Source: an uncultured Bacteroidales bacterium
Lineage (GTDB): Bacteria; Bacteroidota; Bacteroidia; Bacteroidales; UBA932
Length of the DNA stretch: 27,070 nucleotides
Reading direction: 5' to 3'
NCBI GenBank assembly: GCA_934667175.1
Contig: CAKULN010000038.1
Span: 1-27,070, forward strand
Under the pieces are notes generated by a model. That model was given only the letters and a program-made list of their open reading frames with translations, did not search any database and was not told the origin of the DNA. Positions 26,760 to 27,070 of the stretch are shown one piece after another. The position numbers and the translations under genes are program-made. The number at the start of each line of letters is the position of its first letter. The first letter of the stretch is position 1.

Positions 26760-27070
26760 TAAACTTTTTTTTGAGCTATGTGGCGTCTTACCGAATGCGA
26801 ACTGACCTTTGGGCGACACTTTGCCCCATATATGCTTCCATAAAGTGTTCCGCGCCATTCTTGGGAAGCAAATATGAGCCATTTTGCCGTTCAATGGTGC
26901 CCGGTAACAAAGTACACTCCACGTTGACCCCGGTTCAAATGCCAAGGCTGAGGAATATGGGATCAAGTCCAAAAGTATGTGTTCAGGCATATATCTTAAA
27001 TAGTACCGTATTGGGCCTAGCTCAAAAAGATATAGAGAATAACATTTATCCTACCTCAGAAGGTTATGTA
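26760..27070. other. Terminal stretch with no supported gene
   Basis: About 310 bp at the window end contain no ORF with recognisable motifs. An 81-codon minus-strand frame (26990-26745) runs through it but overlaps the inverted repeat and has neither a recognisable domain nor a promoter I can see. The sequence may be a decayed gene or the leader of a gene beyond the window. Confidence 0.4.

Noticed and set aside
26745..26990. 81-aa minus-strand ORF at the window end
   Set aside because: No recognisable motif, its end overlaps the inverted repeat, and it has no visible promoter; too weak to list as a gene.

Overview
The window looks like chromosomal DNA of a Bacteroidales-type bacterium (phylum Bacteroidota) of moderate GC content. 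The evidence is a SusC/SusD pair with a DUF3823 lipoprotein, BACON and fimbrillin-like lipoproteins, A/T-rich gene starts with no Shine-Dalgarno motif, and promoter -7 elements of the TAnnTTTG type. No genus can be named from this sequence alone.

Region 1 (1-3786) is housekeeping: a minus-strand tmRNA (ssrA, tag ADNNYALAA), then on the plus strand a TcdA-like ThiF/E1 enzyme, a stand-alone HsdR_N nuclease-like protein, and a CCA-adding/poly(A)-polymerase-type nucleotidyltransferase with an HD domain. Between the last gene and the next region lies a roughly 165-bp imperfect inverted repeat (3796-3960).

Region 2 (3973-25097) is a large polysaccharide utilization locus. An AraC-family regulator is followed by a co-directional run of twelve genes: L-rhamnose mutarotase, GH78 alpha-L-rhamnosidase, SusC, SusD, DUF3823 lipoprotein, two BACON-type putative surface glycan-binding lipoproteins sharing a C-terminal domain, three tandem paralogous lipoproteins of a family I cannot name (TIM-barrel-like, candidate glycoside hydrolases), a sialate-O-acetylesterase-family protein and a GH92 alpha-mannosidase-type enzyme. 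The predicted target is an acetylated, rhamnose-containing glycan that also carries alpha-mannose or a similar sugar: SusCD imports oligosaccharides bound by the surface lipoproteins, the enzymes trim them, and the mutarotase equilibrates released rhamnose.

The most striking feature is a (AC)19 microsatellite inside the GH78 gene. The gene is split exactly there: upstream coding is in one frame and downstream coding in another, and loss of one AC unit (or gain of two) would rejoin them. This fits a slippage-controlled ON/OFF switch, an inactivating mutation, or a sequence error. The second candidate novelty is the trio of paralogous lipoproteins, with two invariant glutamates placed as in clan GH-A enzymes.

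Region 3 (25098-27070) has a terminator-like hairpin between convergent genes, a minus-strand ATPase_2/DUF234 protein whose promoter carries three copies of GATTTAGAC in an operator-like arrangement, and about 310 bp with no gene I can support.
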